Notes: a model not told the origin generated them from the letters alone. A stretch of 64,000 nucleotides of DNA from Aplectana chamaeleonis (GCA_029168955.1 JAPDOI010000211.1:930001-994000), one strand, 5' to 3'; counted from the first letter of the stretch, positions 9,156 to 20,930 are shown. Numbers and translations are program-made.

Positions 9156-12096
9156 ACAATGTGAATGCGACTTCGTCATCGATGGTCACAATGGACGAGG
9201 TACATGCTACGTCTCCGATACTTCGTCATTGCTGGGCCTTGACTGGATTTCTCAACACGAGCCGCTGTTTCGCCGTCTGACAGAAGGCTCCGTCTTCAAC
9301 GTGTCTTCATCTACACTGCATTCTGCCCTAACGACTCGGCTGAAGAACCAGTTCACTGCAGTGTTTGCACCAGGATTGGGACGATGCACGAAATCAAGAG
9401 CAAAACTCGTGCTGAAACCCGACGCCAAGCCTGTCTTTCGCAAGGCTCGCCCAGTTCCGTATGCTGCGCTTCCGCGGATCTCACAAGAAATCGACCGTTT
9501 GGTGGCTGCCGACGTGCTCTCGCCCGTGGATCACTCAGTATGGGCTGCACCTATCGTCACCGTTCAGAAGAAAGATGGTTCAATCCGACTCTGCGCAGAC
9601 TATTCAACAGGATTGAACGACGCACTCGAGCAGCACCAGCACCCTCTTCCACCACCAGATGACATCTTCACAAAGCTGAATTGAGGTCGATACTTCTCGC
9701 AACTCGACCTTGCTGAAGCCTATCTCCAATTGGAAATGGACGACGAGTCAAAGCCCTTGTTGACGATCAATACGCACCGAGGATTGTATCGTTTCAATCG
9801 ACTACCTTTTGGAGTGAAGCCCGCTCCTGGAATCTTCCAGCAGCACATTGACGCTCTCATCGCTGGTTTGGAAGGAACTGCCGCCTACCTTGACGACATA
9901 CTGGTTACCGGTAGAACCATCGAAGAACACAATTCTCGTCTTGAAGCTGTGCTCCAAAGGATCCAAGACTATGGATTCCGTGTTCGACTGGAGAAGTGCT
10001 TTTTCCTGCAGACGGAAATCACCTATTTGGGCTTCATCATCAATGCGCAAGGACGTCTCCCGGATCCCGCTAAGATCAAAGCGATTCACGAGATGCCACC
10101 TCCAAAGAACGTCAGTCAACTACGCGCTTTCCTTGGGCTCGTCAACTTCTATGGTACCTTCGTCAAGGACCTGCACAACCTCCGCGCTCCGCTGGATGCC
10201 CTTACCAAGAAGGATGCTGTCTACAACTGGACACCGGAGTGTCAATCTCGCTTCTGCCGAATCAAAGAAACTCTGAAGTCGGATCTTCTGTTGACGCACT
10301 TCGACCCGTGCCTGCCAATCATCGTCGCAGCCGACGCTTCCAACTACGGGATCGGAGCAATGCTGTCACACCGCTTTCCAGATGGATCACAGAAGGTCAT
10401 ATACCATGCAAGCCGTTGCCTGACTTCTGCGCAGAAGAACTACAGTCAGATTGAGAAGGAGGCGCTCGCTCTCATCTTCGCCGTGCAGAAGTTCCACCGC
10501 TTCATACATGGACGTCATTTCACGTTGAAGACCGATCACAAACCACTCCTTTCGGTATTTGGAAGCAAGAAAGGAATACCAGTCTACAGTGCCAACCGTC
10601 TTCAGCGATGGGCTACGACGCTACTCAACTACAACTTCTCGATCGAGTACGTCAACACAAAGGATTTCGGCCAAGTCGACGCGCTCTCGCGTCTCATAGC
10701 ATCACACTCACTGGAGCCGGAAGACTACGTCATCGCCGCCGTCGATGCCGATATCACTGCTGAGTTTGCAGAAAGCTGCAGTCAACTTCCAGTCTCAGCC
10801 GAAAACATCCGAACCGCAACGTTAGCGGATACCTTGCTCTAACAAGTGATCGACAACACGAAGTTCGGCCGCTGGCCGAAGGTCAATCGCGACTCTCCTC
10901 TATGGCACTACTACAACCGCAGAGACACGCTCACAGCTGTCAATGGTTGTTTGCTAACGGCTTCACGCATAGTGATTCCGACATCACTGCAACGCCGTAT
11001 ACTCGCGACGCTCCACAAGGCTCATCCAGGACAAACAAGGATGAAGATGCTGGCGCGCAGTCATGTCTACTGGCCGACACTGGATGGCGACATTGAAGGA
11101 ATTGTCAAAACTTGCAGTAAGTGTGCAGCAGCCTCCAAGAACCCCGTCAAGGCAGAACTGCAGTCCTGGCCGAAATCCAGCTCTCCATGAACACGCGTAC
11201 ATGCAGACTTTGCTGGACCGCTGGATGGTCAATTCTATCTGCTTATCGTCGACGCCTACTCCAAGTGGCCAGAGATCATCCAGATGCCAACAATCTCGTC
11301 GTCTGCAACTATCTCCATCATGAAGAGAATCTTTTCACAGTTTGGAAATCCGGAGACTCTCGTTACGGACAACGGCACGCGGTTTACATCTTCACAGTTT
11401 TCGTCGTTCTGCCGTTCCCGAGGAATCACCCACGTTCGCACGCCACCGTTCCATCCGCAGAGCAATGGACAAGCCGAACGTTTCGTGGACACCTTCAAGC
11501 GAGGACTCGCAAAGTTGAAGGGGGAGGAACCAACAGCAGATGCACTTCAAACCTTCCTGATGGCATACTGGTCGACTCCTTGCCCATCTGGACCGAACAA
11601 TCTGTCTCCCGCTGAGAACTTCTTGGGGCATCGGATGCGAACCGAGCTGGATCTGCTGTCTCCAAACGTCACAGCTCCAGGATCACGTGACTCCAAGATG
11701 GAACGACAATTCAATCGCCGACATGGTGCTCGGGCTCGTCACTTCGATGTCGACGACGCTGTTTACGCCAAGGATTACCGCAGTCCGAAAGCCACATGGA
11801 CTCCTGCCGTCATATTGCGTAAAACAGGAAACTCCACCTACATCGTCCGCTGTGGAGGTCTAGAGTGGACCCGGCACATCAACCAGCTACGTCCGAGAGA
11901 TGATACGACAATATCAAAACGACTTCTGGACGTTTTCGACTTGCCGATGATCAGCAACCGTGCTCAACCTGATGATCTACAATCGACTACACTGCCAGCA
12001 ACGCCGCCTGCTCCTCTACAGCTTAGACGATCTACTCGACACCGTCAGCCGCCGTCGCGCATGGTCGTGAATCCGTCAAGGAAGACATACAAGTGA
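9156..12096 (+). pseudogene. gypsy pol: RT, RNase H and integrase
   Basis: One frame runs through the region with three in-frame stops (TGA at 9682, TAA at 10840, TGA at 11188). LGLDWISQHEPLF closes the protease; SVWAAPIVTVQKKDGSIRLC and FSQLDLAEAYLQLEMDD open the RT; AYLDDILVTG holds the catalytic DD pair. VAADASNYGIGAML and LKTDHKPLL are RNase H. Integrase shows the HHCC zinc site (KAHPGQTRMKML, CSKC), TDNGTRFTSSQF and PFHPQSNGQAERF, that is the D and E of the DDE triad. Internal starts within it are not real; it is translated from a polyprotein. Confidence 0.9.
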
Positions 12097-12100
12097 TAAC

Positions 12101-12113
12101 TTAACGGGGGAGG
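12101..12113 (+). promoter_or_regulatory. Polypurine tract of the gypsy element
   Basis: AACGGGGGAGG sits immediately before the LTR start and just after the pol stop. This is the expected primer for plus-strand DNA synthesis. Confidence 0.7.
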
Positions 12114-12422
12114 TGTTGTAGGAACAATAATGTATAATTATGTATAGTTATTGTGACGTGTTTATCTTTGTTGTATTGCCTTTTGTGTGGTTCAATTAGG
12201 TTGCCATTGCACGTGTTGTACCATGACTCATCGCCGTTGCACTTTGGCTGCGGCGGCCGTGTGTATGACTGTGACGTAGCATTGCATGTTAACGCGTATT
12301 ACGAAACCCGGGTTATGTACGATGCGGCCTATGAGGGCCTCTGAATGTTTTTGATGTGTGCAATTCTTCGGTAGCTAATAAAGCTCATTCTTCACTCGTC
12401 TACAAGCAGCAGCTCTACAACA
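12114..12422 (+). repeat. 3' LTR of the gypsy element
   Basis: Starts TGTTGTAG and ends CTACAACA, an 8-bp perfect inverted terminus, 309 bp in all. An AATAAA polyadenylation signal is at about 12376. The LTR has no partner copy in the window. Confidence 0.85.
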
Positions 12423-13015
12423 GTTTTAATAATTATTTTGAAACTTTCTTCATCATGTGTGGGTTTTTTTGTTTTTGGTGAGAGAGCTTTGTGTTTTTTT
12501 TTATTTCTTTTTCGTTTGGAGTTGTTAAGAGTTAATGTTGCATGAGAGGCTCTAGGCGCTTGATGTTTAGAATAAGATAACACCTCATCCCTGTTTTTTT
12601 TCGAGAATTGCCTCTAAAATGATACCCTAATCCATTTCTGCCGTTTTGGAAGATGTTCACTCTCACAACATGTTGGATTGGAATCTAGGGCTAAAAACTA
12701 AAACAATATCAGTTCAGGATAGCCCTTACTACTCCCATCTCTAGCTACCAGGTCTGCTTCCCTGCAACACTAGCCGCGGGCGAGGCAGAAAGGGTCGTCC
12801 ATGAGGAACAAAATCAGCTAATTTGACGGAATGTTTTGGCAAAAAGTATATGAGTGGAGAAAATTCGCACAAAGGCCAACAAATCCGACCGGATTCAGGC
12901 TTTGCCAATACGCCCATGGTAGAAATTTGGGAGGAAAAGCTGCAAGACTGCTCTCATAACCCTGCCCTTAGTATAGCTGCTGAAAGATAAGAGGTAGCCT
13001 TACATCTGTACAATC

Positions 13016-13346
13016 ATGGCCTCGAATCCAGGTGGCGGAATACTACCGGGTGGCAAAAAGCAACATATCAACATTCAAAACAAGCCACAATATGAATTAA
13101 AGCAGCAACGCTTCATTTTACTGGAGCAAAGAGATCCACAAAATTCGGGCGGTGACCTGGAACAACATTCTGGGCGGGATCGCTCTCCTCGCCGATGGTT
13201 TCCGATTTCTGCAGTTGAAGACTGTAGACATGTACATATACTATTCGGCAGCAACAATCCAGGCAATTTACTTCATGAAGTATTGGTTTAATCACCGAAG
13301 TTTGAGGTACTTACTTATAAGTTGGTGGAAAGGTAGCTATGTCTGA
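13016..13346 (+). other. Two overlapping short ORFs, unrecognised
   Basis: 13016-13291 (91 codons, starting MASNPGGGILPGG) and 13152-13346 (64 codons, aromatic-rich) overlap in different frames just upstream of the longer ORF at 13339. Either could be an exon or part of a decayed element leader. I do not recognise either product. The gap 12423-13015 shows only AT-rich sequence without a gene. Confidence 0.25.
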
Positions 13347-13896
13347 GCAGAGGAATGTCCGTTCTAGAAAGCTCGTCAAGGGTGTGTTCCGTCATTCGAT
13401 GGATAGAGTGTCCGGTATGGCTGAAGTCATTGAAGGACTAAAGCTGCTTGCCGAAACTCCCGAGCTAATGAAGGAAGTCGTAGCACAAGCTGGTGGTGTA
13501 AAAGACTTCAGGTCTCTCACCGCAGATCAAAAAGCTGTGCTTTTAAGAATTATCGTGCGCTTCTCGTGTTTTGGCCCGGTAGGGTGGACGTCAGAAAAGC
13601 ATTTTGAGGACGGCTCGAATCGACTTGTCGATAAGCTGGGCATCGTGGACGGAACAGGTAAGAAAATCCATCCGAACATAAACCAGATGGCTTTCCTTTG
13701 TGAACAGTTTAATACGATTTTGTCAACCAAAATCCAAGGACTCACACAGAAGGAGACCAGGAGCGAAAATGAGCAGGCTCAGCTGGATGCCATGACGGCG
13801 CTAAAGAATGGTTCACCAAATTTCCTAAAATATGGTAAGCTCTGGCCCGAGTGTTCGGAGGACTTTGAGCGCGATCAGGAGACTAAGAATAGATAA
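13339..13896 (+). CDS. Hypothetical protein of 185 residues
   Basis: The longest clean plus-strand ORF in this part, starting MSEQRNVRSRK. It has a basic N-terminus, then helix-rich, mostly soluble sequence (EVIEGLKLLAETPELMKEVV at about residues 32-51), and a charged C-terminus. No signal peptide, membrane segment or catalytic motif is visible. It ends about 75 bp before the MULE transposase remains and lies on the same strand, so it may be an accessory ORF or N-terminal exon of that element, or an unrelated host exon. I do not recognise the family. Confidence 0.45.
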   Translation: MSEQRNVRSRKLVKGVFRHSMDRVSGMAEVIEGLKLLAETPELMKEVVAQAGGVKDFRSLTADQKAVLLRIIVRFSCFGPVGWTSEKHFEDGSNRLVDKLGIVDGTGKKIHPNINQMAFLCEQFNTILSTKIQGLTQKETRSENEQAQLDAMTALKNGSPNFLKYGKLWPECSEDFERDQETKNR

Positions 13897-13969
13897 TTCT
13901 TTTGATAGTGGAGTCAAAGTAAGAGCACTGCGAAAAAAGCTGTAATTATTCGGAAGGCATACAAAAGCG

Positions 13970-14880
13970 GCAGACTTCCCTTGTGTACGCGCTGACGAAG
14001 GAGAAGAAAGAACTGACTTACGAGCAGATCGATGGTTACCTTCAGCGGGAACTACTCGCCCTTGGTCCCCCACAGCTGCAACGAATCGTAATCGTCTTCG
14101 AAAATGCGGCCATATGCGCGATGATTAAATTCTTCCCTGGAGTCAGCGATGAAGGCTGCGCTTTCCATCTAGCGGAAGCCTGGATAGAAAATGCAACTCC
14201 CTCGGCTTGAGAAAACTACATTAAACTACCGCGAAAATCCAGGAATTCATCAGATTGTGGAGAATAATAAAGGGGCTCCCGATCTTGAGGAGAGACTTTC
14301 CACGAGTATCAGCGCTCTCCTTCCCCACCTCTCCACAAAACCGTGAGGCATACAGTGGCTGCAAAGAGTTCCTCGAATATTTCCATTCAACGTGGATGCA
14401 GAGAATGTTCAAGGGCATGTGGTGTAAAAGGGGAGTGACGGAGCTGCAGACCACAATGTCGCCGAAGCGTATCATAGGTTAACGCATCAGAATGTATTAT
14501 CAAATTCAACCATTTCTGTGATTTCAGAAAGAAGCGGCGACTACTCCGGCAGAAAAATGCAGATTTAAAGGTGGTCGTCAAAGGAAAGCGACGAAAATAC
14601 TTTTAGAGCAATGAGAAATCTCGCTATTATGGAACGAGTAGGTTTACAAGGCTCCCTGTAGGAATAACAAGCGCCTTGAAACCTATATAATTCACTGATT
14701 CAGGCGCCAGAGGAGCTACGCTATCTAAGGAAACGTGACAGGGAACGACTACAAAAGGTGGCTCAGAAGATGGCTAAATTCAAGGAAGGGTTGTCGCGGC
14801 CCTATGTGGCGACAGTGACCATTCTTAGGTTCAGTCGTCGCATTTCGCGAATCGTCAGTGAAAAATCCATTTCATAGTAT
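13970..14880 (+). pseudogene. MULE-type transposase, fragmentary
   Basis: LVYALTKEKKELTYEQI followed by a GCAFHLAEAW block matches the core of Mutator-like (MULE) transposases, where a catalytic Asp in DFE-type context precedes AAI and the FP..GC.FHL motif follows. Here that Asp is Val (IVFENAA), so a key residue is missing. After stops and frameshifts near 14210 and 14450, a different frame gives TTNVAEAYHR at about 14450, the usual RTNN..E..H motif near the MULE C-terminus. A basic helix at about 14704-14800 (RYLRKRDRERLQKVAQKM) may be the last exon. The enzyme is inactive as it stands. Confidence 0.75.
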
Positions 14881-15900
14881 CTATAGAAAGAAAAACAATT
14901 GGTATGGATATATTTCCGTAGGACGGGTGATTTTACGTTAGCAAATGCGACCCTGTGCAAGTCAAGCTACATAATAGGTTTTAGAATAATTATTCTATAA
15001 TACAAAGAATTAGAAGAGCAAATATGGAAGTTAAACTCATTGTACAAGCGCAAGGTCGCATTCGTATCAAAATTGATTCGTTCTTATGTACGTATATGAC
15101 GCAATAGGGAACTTGCCATTGTACTGTTTATAACTTGTTACTTCTATTTGTAATTGTGTGTTAGTGTCAAAGTCTACAGTCCATTGGTATTGACGTCCTT
15201 GTCTCAGTGTTGTGTCCCTCTCCAACCGTGGCTAACTCATAGCGCTGAGACTGTGGCAACGTTCAGTATTCATTTCTTGATGAGAAGAAATACCGAACGG
15301 CAAATAGCCACTGAAAATTTTTCCTTTCCAGTAAATGACTTTGGAAGATCAACGAAGGATTGAAGCGGCCTAACATGACGGTCGGAAAGTCGCAACAGAG
15401 TTGAAATTGATGATATCCCAGCGGTCTCACCACATAACAACACTCTGCGGTTGAATACCACCGTGTGCAGGCAGAAGATGAAAAACGATTAATAAGCAAA
15501 TTTCTTGAACTAGCACGTAATCCTTCGAGAAAAAAAATATCGAAAAAGTGAAACGAATCGAAGCAATTTGAATGACTCTGGCAGATGAGGCACAACATTT
15601 TAACAACGACAAATAGTGGTATCAAACCTTCGAAGTCTCCTCAACTCGGACTGCACTTGCCCGGTTTACTCACGGGCTATGAAATCTCTCCAATTTATGG
15701 TGAAAAAAGATTGGACGCGACAGACTACGTCATCACTCTATAAATCCGTTTCGTTAGCTTGAGTATGATTAGGACACAGTAACTCAGGCACCGGTTCGAT
15801 TCGAGCGCCTTCAGAACGAGGTTGGACCGTTGAGCCGCTCTGGCTCGAAACGAGAAAGGGGCGGGGTCGACCCGAAACGTGGCTCGTTCGTTTCGGGAAT
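14881..15900. other. No gene supported
   Basis: The stretch has only short overlapping ORFs on both strands (for example 15263-15625 minus) without domain motifs, start context or splice structure. I see nothing that can be called. Confidence 0.5.
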
Positions 15901-15937
15901 GACATCGGTCCACCTGTCATAGCTGGGACTGCAGTCT

Positions 15938-16192
15938 CGATGATGACGTCACGCCTTCGTGCATCGGTCCACCTTTCTCAGCAAGGATTCTAATAAGATG
16001 ATGACGTCATCGTCTTGTTGCCACTGATTCTACGCCATATACCCTTCATAGCTGTCATCGCGATGACGTCACCCTTGAATATCGGAGTATGGTGACTATA
16101 TGGCTTTGCCACCATGCTCGAAAAATCAAGAATGACGTCGTCGCGGTGAACGCTATGAAGTATACGGGGCGTAGAATCGTTGCTAACCAGAT
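15938..16192. promoter_or_regulatory. Cluster of CRE-like TGACGTCA sites in an inverted repeat
   Basis: GATGACGTCA or a close variant occurs at about 15940, 16001, 16063 and 16132. The last two lie in an inverted repeat: GATTCTACGCC ... CTTCATAGC on the left (from about 16027) is answered by GCTATGAAG ... GGCGTAGAATC on the right (to about 16190). TGACGTCA is the classic CREB/ATF binding palindrome; binding here is not shown. No gene start is visible close by. Confidence 0.45.
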
Positions 16193-16439
16193 GCTGTCAT
16201 CATACTGGTTTTGACCATGAGAATCCTACGCTCCAACAAACACTTAAATTTATTAACAATCAACAATCAGTTTGTCAGTGATTCGTTTCCACTGATTTAT
16301 AGTTCAGAGCTTTTGATCATTCTTGCCCTGTTTTTCTTCTTATGCTGTCGTTTTTGAGCTGAATTCCGGTCCTTAATTGCGATTACCGCTCTTGCATCAT
16401 GCAACACTATGATAGCAGTGCTGGAAGAAATGTGAATCG

Positions 16440-17552
16440 TACCGGGACTAACAAGGAAACTATTTTTAGTCAGTCTGGCCATTCCGCATGAAATGTACAA
16501 CTCTAGAGCCGTTTCTGACGTAGAATCCGATTACGATCTTCGCAGCTGCCTTAGACCACTCTGAAAAAAAGTTAAACGCGTTCTCCAAAGCCTGGAGGCA
16601 AGGTAAGGGGCGGTCCCATAAAATTTTTAGGGTGTTCTGAAAAATTTTCGGATTCGGCTTAAAGCTTGTATGCAGGGGTAGTTTAGGGTGCAGAACACGA
16701 ATCTGGAGTGTGTTTGTTGAAATTATGAAGTTTTTTTTAGGTTATGGTAGGTACCATGCCATTTAGGAGGCAAAACCTACCCTAGTATTTCGGAAATCGA
16801 CAAATGGACACTAAATCCGTATTCATCACCCCGAATAACCCCCGAATACAAATTGTGAGTCAAATCTGAGACTTTGACCGAAATAGCGCACACCCATTCG
16901 TTGTCTACCGTAATTTACCGAAAATCAATTAACTGGCCTCAGATTCGTGCTCAGCACTCCACATAGCCCTCAGAGAAACTATTTGAGCCAAATTTATCGT
17001 AGCACTCCGGAGATCGTCAAAAGTCGCGATTTGCCATAAAATTTTCCCTAGATGGGAAGCTTTGAACGAATCAAGTCGAAAACTTCGGAAAATCGAAAAA
17101 TAAACCTCAGATGTGTGATCAGTGCGCCAAATAACCCACCTGGGAGGATTTTAGGTGAAATCTGGAAATTTTTTTTTGAAACGATACCAGAGCATTGTAA
17201 TTGGCATAATTAAATATCCAACAATCCAGAACGAAAATCCGTCCAAAACGCTATCAGTCTGCGCAAAATTCAGAAAATGTGCATTCACCTAAACTTAGAT
17301 CAGGAGTGTAGTTTTGAGCGCTCAACACAATCATGATGTCCGTTTCCGGATTCTCCAGAGACTAATGCGTGTTTCGGAAGGCGCAGTAGGTGCGAAAATC
17401 TGACGAAAAACGCCTATAACTCTTTTCAAAGTGAGCTTACGCAGCTGCGAGGATTACAATCGGGTTCTACGTCAAAAACGGTTTAAGAGGAGTACATTTC
17501 ATCCGGAGCGGCCAGGCTGACTAATAGTAGTTCCCTTGTAAGCAGTCCCAGC
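16440..17552. mobile_element. Long foldback element, copy 1
   Basis: The left arm carries GACGTAGAATCCGATTACGA and the right arm TACAATCGGGTTCTACGTC in inverted orientation, flanked by TTTTTAGTCAGTCTGGCC / GGCCAGGCTGACTAATAGTA. The interior at 16560-17000 also matches, reversed, the interior of the element at about 33920-35400 (shared words GGCATGGTACC, CAGATTCGTGTTCAGCACCC and variants). No ORF. Confidence 0.75.
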
Positions 17553-18520
17553 TCAAATATTATCCTGTTCCGATAATATTTAGCGGTGCTTGAACGCCAC
17601 AACTGCGCACTGACGGGAGTGATGCTGGGACCTCTTGATGGGTGAAATTTTCACTTGAGTCCTAATTTCTTCTGACCTTTTTCCGATGATGGGAACAAGC
17701 TCAAAATGACGCGCTCAACTCGCTATGCTGAGCAAAGAACAACTAGGACGAAATCGGTGCTGTTCTCTGCGTTGTCACCATGGGGTAGATCTCATATAAT
17801 ATCAAATAGCGCAGAACGGCAAATTTTGCTCTGAAAAAAAGCGCAGAGCTCAAGGTTTCCTCGGTTTCGCATATTGCTTCTTTTCTCACCGAAAAAGTTG
17901 AAGGGTTATCCTAATAGAAGAGTATGACTTAGCATTAATGAAGGCATCAAGATCACAGGTGTGCGGTTAATTTTTTTCGGTAAATACGGAAAAAACGGTA
18001 AATTCGGTAGAGTGTCTGGGTCTCGATTTATCTTTATATTACGTGCGACCGAACGATTTTCACAGAACCGTCATGTAAGGACGAATATAGTATCACGTAT
18101 TTGACAAGGTAAACTTCTTGATCACTGACGCCTAGCATCGAATTGCCAATATACTACAAGAACTGACATCCCGAAATGCCCGATACTCAATAATCTTTGA
18201 CTTCTGAGACGGGGTTCGCTGTGAAACATTTTTAACTTTGCCGTACAGTGGACCAATTTGAATAATCTCCTCGGCAACAGTCTCGAAAAAACAGTAAGAA
18301 AGTGGAGAAAATAATATAAGACGCCTCAATTTTGAGAGTGATAGAGCTCACAGCTCTTTCGAAACACGATCTCTCTTTTCCACCCAGAACCTGTCATTTG
18401 AAATGTAACAAGCACTTGACTCGATTCATACTCTTAAACGTACCGATAAGCGATGAGGAGGACGACCTAGCACGAATGGAGTCGTCAAGACCTATTTTAA
18501 AAACACAAATGTTAGAACAT
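17553..18520. other. No gene supported
   Basis: The stretch between the foldback and the next MITE end holds only short ORFs (65 codons minus at 18132-18329; 63 codons plus at 18332-18523) without motifs. Confidence 0.5.
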
Positions 18521-18522
18521 TA

Positions 18523-18580
18523 AAGGCAGTGGTCACGATGAAAAACGTTATCGAAAAAACTACAAAAATCAGCTTAGGCA
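18523..18580. mobile_element. Solo end of a MITE, GGCAGTGGTCACGATG type
   Basis: About 55 bp from TTAAAGGCAGTGGTCACGAT through AAAAAACTACAAAAATCAGC match, in inverted orientation, the right end of the element at 20931-21485. No second end for this copy is found before 20931. It is a truncated copy, or one end of a larger composite. Confidence 0.6.
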
Positions 18581-18819
18581 TCTTTCATAGTGCTCACCGC
18601 AAGCGCGGGACGAGCGGTGGACTATGAAACTTTTCACCGCGCGGCACGCGCGGGACGAGCGGAAAGCCACTACGAAATCTCCAGCGGCACCGCCATTAAG
18701 GCAAGGAATGGGTTGATATAGCAAAAAAACTTGCTTAAGTTTGATCGTTGCCTTCTCTCTAAGATTCGCAGCACCACGTGAGTTTTATGTGAGTCATAGT
18801 GCATTCACCTGCTTAAAAG

Positions 18820-19207
18820 GTTGAGCTGTTGCTTCAAGGTACCCCTTTTAGAGCTCCAATAATTGTGCATTGCTCTGCTGGAATTGGTCGAACAGGATCC
18901 ATAGTTCTCATACAACATGCATTGGAGTTGCTGCAGCTCCACGAACCTCTTGGAGAAATTCGTGGCATGCTGTTGACACTGCGAAAGCAGCGGAACAACT
19001 CGATACAGGTACCGACAGAGCATACAAAATTGTCACAAAAAGCGAGTTCGTGTACATTCTAGTGTTATTCAGACAGAACATCAGTATCTATACGTCCATC
19101 AAGTGCTACTTATCTATCTGAAGAGAATGAGGTACCTGGACGATAGCGTGAATCCGTACCTGGAGCAGTTCACAACGGAGTACCAAGCAGCGACGCGAGG
19201 ATTTTAA
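18820..19207 (+). CDS. Protein tyrosine phosphatase, two C-terminal exons
   Basis: Exon 18820-19008 (63 codons) contains IIVHCSAGIGRTG, the PTP signature with its catalytic Cys and Arg, and ends in LRKQRNNSIQ, the Q-loop region. A 64-bp intron with GT...AG follows (19009-19072). Exon 19073-19207 continues in phase with TEHQYLYVHQVLLIYL and ends in a TAA. This is the normal end of a classical PTP domain. The WPD loop, the pTyr-recognition loop and all N-terminal exons are not seen upstream, so this is a fragment of a PTP gene: dephosphorylation of phosphotyrosine would need the missing part. A solo MITE end lies 240 bp upstream and repeats follow. Confidence 0.85.
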
Positions 19208-19504
19208 CAGAACCGAATCTTTCTGCATCCACTTGGCAATAGCTGATTACTGTAAACCTGATCATCACATTGCTATAAAAACTGACAATTGCCAATGGGT
19301 TGACTTAATTAATGCAATGAAGGCCATTTCGTGCTGTAGAATATTGTCTCATACGAAGAAGCTGAACTTCGAAACCTCTGAGTTGAGAATTCTGTAATAT
19401 GCGACAAAATATTGGCCAGGGTTAGCCAACAAAGAAGTAATACTGTCATTGACGGGATGAAATTACATTCGGCAGTTGCTGCTTGCAGTATCGTACGGCG
19501 ACAA

Positions 19505-19545
19505 AGAGTAATCGTGTCGGGACCCGGTGGTCCCGGCACGATTAT
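19505..19545. repeat. GC-rich hairpin, ATCGTG..GGGACC type
   Basis: AATCGTGTCGGGACC and GGTCCCGGCACGATT form a near-perfect hairpin of 15 bp stem with a 4-base loop. A very similar hairpin is at 23969-24003. Confidence 0.6.
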
Positions 19546-19924
19546 CACCGTGCCGCGTGCTGCAATAGCGGCTGCCCGCAACTGCCTAGCGGATTTTCAC
19601 TAAAACAGTACACATGACAATCGGCTTGAAACTATTTAGGGGGGGGGGGAGCACGGGGGAAAAAGAAATGATTTATCCATGAAAAGGAAAGTTTGAGCTG
19701 CTATCATATGCCTGATAGCGTTATCAGACATTGTTTTCGTGGAGACTCCATGGAAATACTTTGACTCCTGAAAGCTGCATCATTCATTCCCCAACTGAAC
19801 CCTGAGTGCCCTCCCACCCAAATAGTTTCATACCGAATAATTTTGAAACAAAAACTTATGCTCAACTTTGATGTTCTCGAATATTTAATGCTTTTCTATG
19901 GCATGGTATATAATCACAAGATAT

Positions 19925-20150
19925 AAAAAGGTTGATGAGTTGAATACAAAACTTAGGCGTCAGGCATGAATCGAACCCGCATCGCATCGCTTTCCGGGTG
20001 AGAATGTTAGCATTGCACTACCGACACAGCTCTGCTTTCCTCAGCTAATTTGGTGATAGCGATGATGATAGCGACATAGCGATGCGCTGCGGGTTCATTT
20101 CCTGTCTGACGCCTAAGTTTTGTATTCAACTCAGCAACCTTGTGATATTT
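19925..20150. mobile_element. Foldback with a tRNA-like B box in its arms
   Basis: GAGTTGAATACAAAACTTAG plus GCGTCAG on the left is answered by CTGACGCCTAAGTTTTGTATTCAACTC on the right (seen as two words under 20 bases each side). The left arm read on the minus strand contains GGGTTCGATTCATGCC, which fits a Pol III B box (GGTTCGANTCC-like). A full tRNA fold was not established, so this is a foldback with a possible tRNA-derived arm rather than a tRNA gene. Confidence 0.55.
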
Positions 20151-20930
20151 TATGCTCAACTTTTCTTTAATAAAAAATGTAGCAGAATATAGTTATTGTG
20201 CAAGGAAACAATTTTAATGGCAGCGAAAGTTCGGAAAGTCGCCCCTGCATAATCTAGTGGGCCGTCTAATCCGGAAGAAGACCAATTTGTTTCTCCAAAT
20301 AAAAACAAACTTGAAAATTTCTCTCGTTCAAATCATCTTCCGGTGGGAGGGAGTAATTTGGGCCCTCAGCTCGATAATGAAGCTCATTTTCGGTATTTAG
20401 AGAGATTCTGACAAAACTGCCGCAGGTAACTGATATCTTTACCTACAGAGATCGTAACATTTAGGCTCATAACTTTTTTTAGACATTTACCCGGGTATAT
20501 AACCGAAACAGAAAATCAAACAAGCTCTGTAATCCTCTTTAAACAAAAAAAAACATCAAACGGATAACAAATGAGGATCATAAAAGCGTTGGAGGAAGGT
20601 TGGCAAAAACTCTAGCCCCAGCACTCTCAATGGAATGGTGAACTGAACCCTTCACTACTTATCAAGACTTTTAAAATAAACGCTCAGTCAATTCTGGAGT
20701 ACGGCACATGCATTTATTTTCCTCACAAGAAAGTCTTCATTAATAAATTGGAGCGTATAGAAAACAATTTCACAAGAAAGCTTATCATAATGCCTTTGGG
20801 GTTCGCTTGTCGGAAAATCCCTTGTGGTATTGTCAGGAAACGGACATACTACAGCACAGACGTTGAAGAAATGATCTCAGTTTGGTATATAGGGCTGTAG
20901 TAAGCCCCTCAAATTGAAGTGAAGGCGATC

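Larger units (their letters stand above)
8830..12422 (+). mobile_element. Ty3/gypsy retrotransposon, 5'-truncated, with 3' LTR
   Basis: Plus-strand order: single zinc knuckle, aspartic protease, RT, RNase H, integrase, polypurine tract, 3' LTR. This is the Ty3/gypsy order, and the protein motifs fit the Mag-type branch. The matching 5' LTR (it would start TGTTGTAGGAAC) is not found upstream, and most of gag is missing; the LINE 5' end abuts at about 8650. The element is therefore truncated at its 5' side and broken by stops. Confidence 0.88.

Noticed and set aside
9252..9662. Antisense and shifted ORFs within the gypsy pol
   Set aside because: They overlap the RT frame, which is supported by motifs, and have none of their own.
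19960..20040. A tRNA gene on the minus strand
   Set aside because: There is a B-box-like word, but the acceptor, D and anticodon stems do not pair convincingly and the region is an arm of a foldback.
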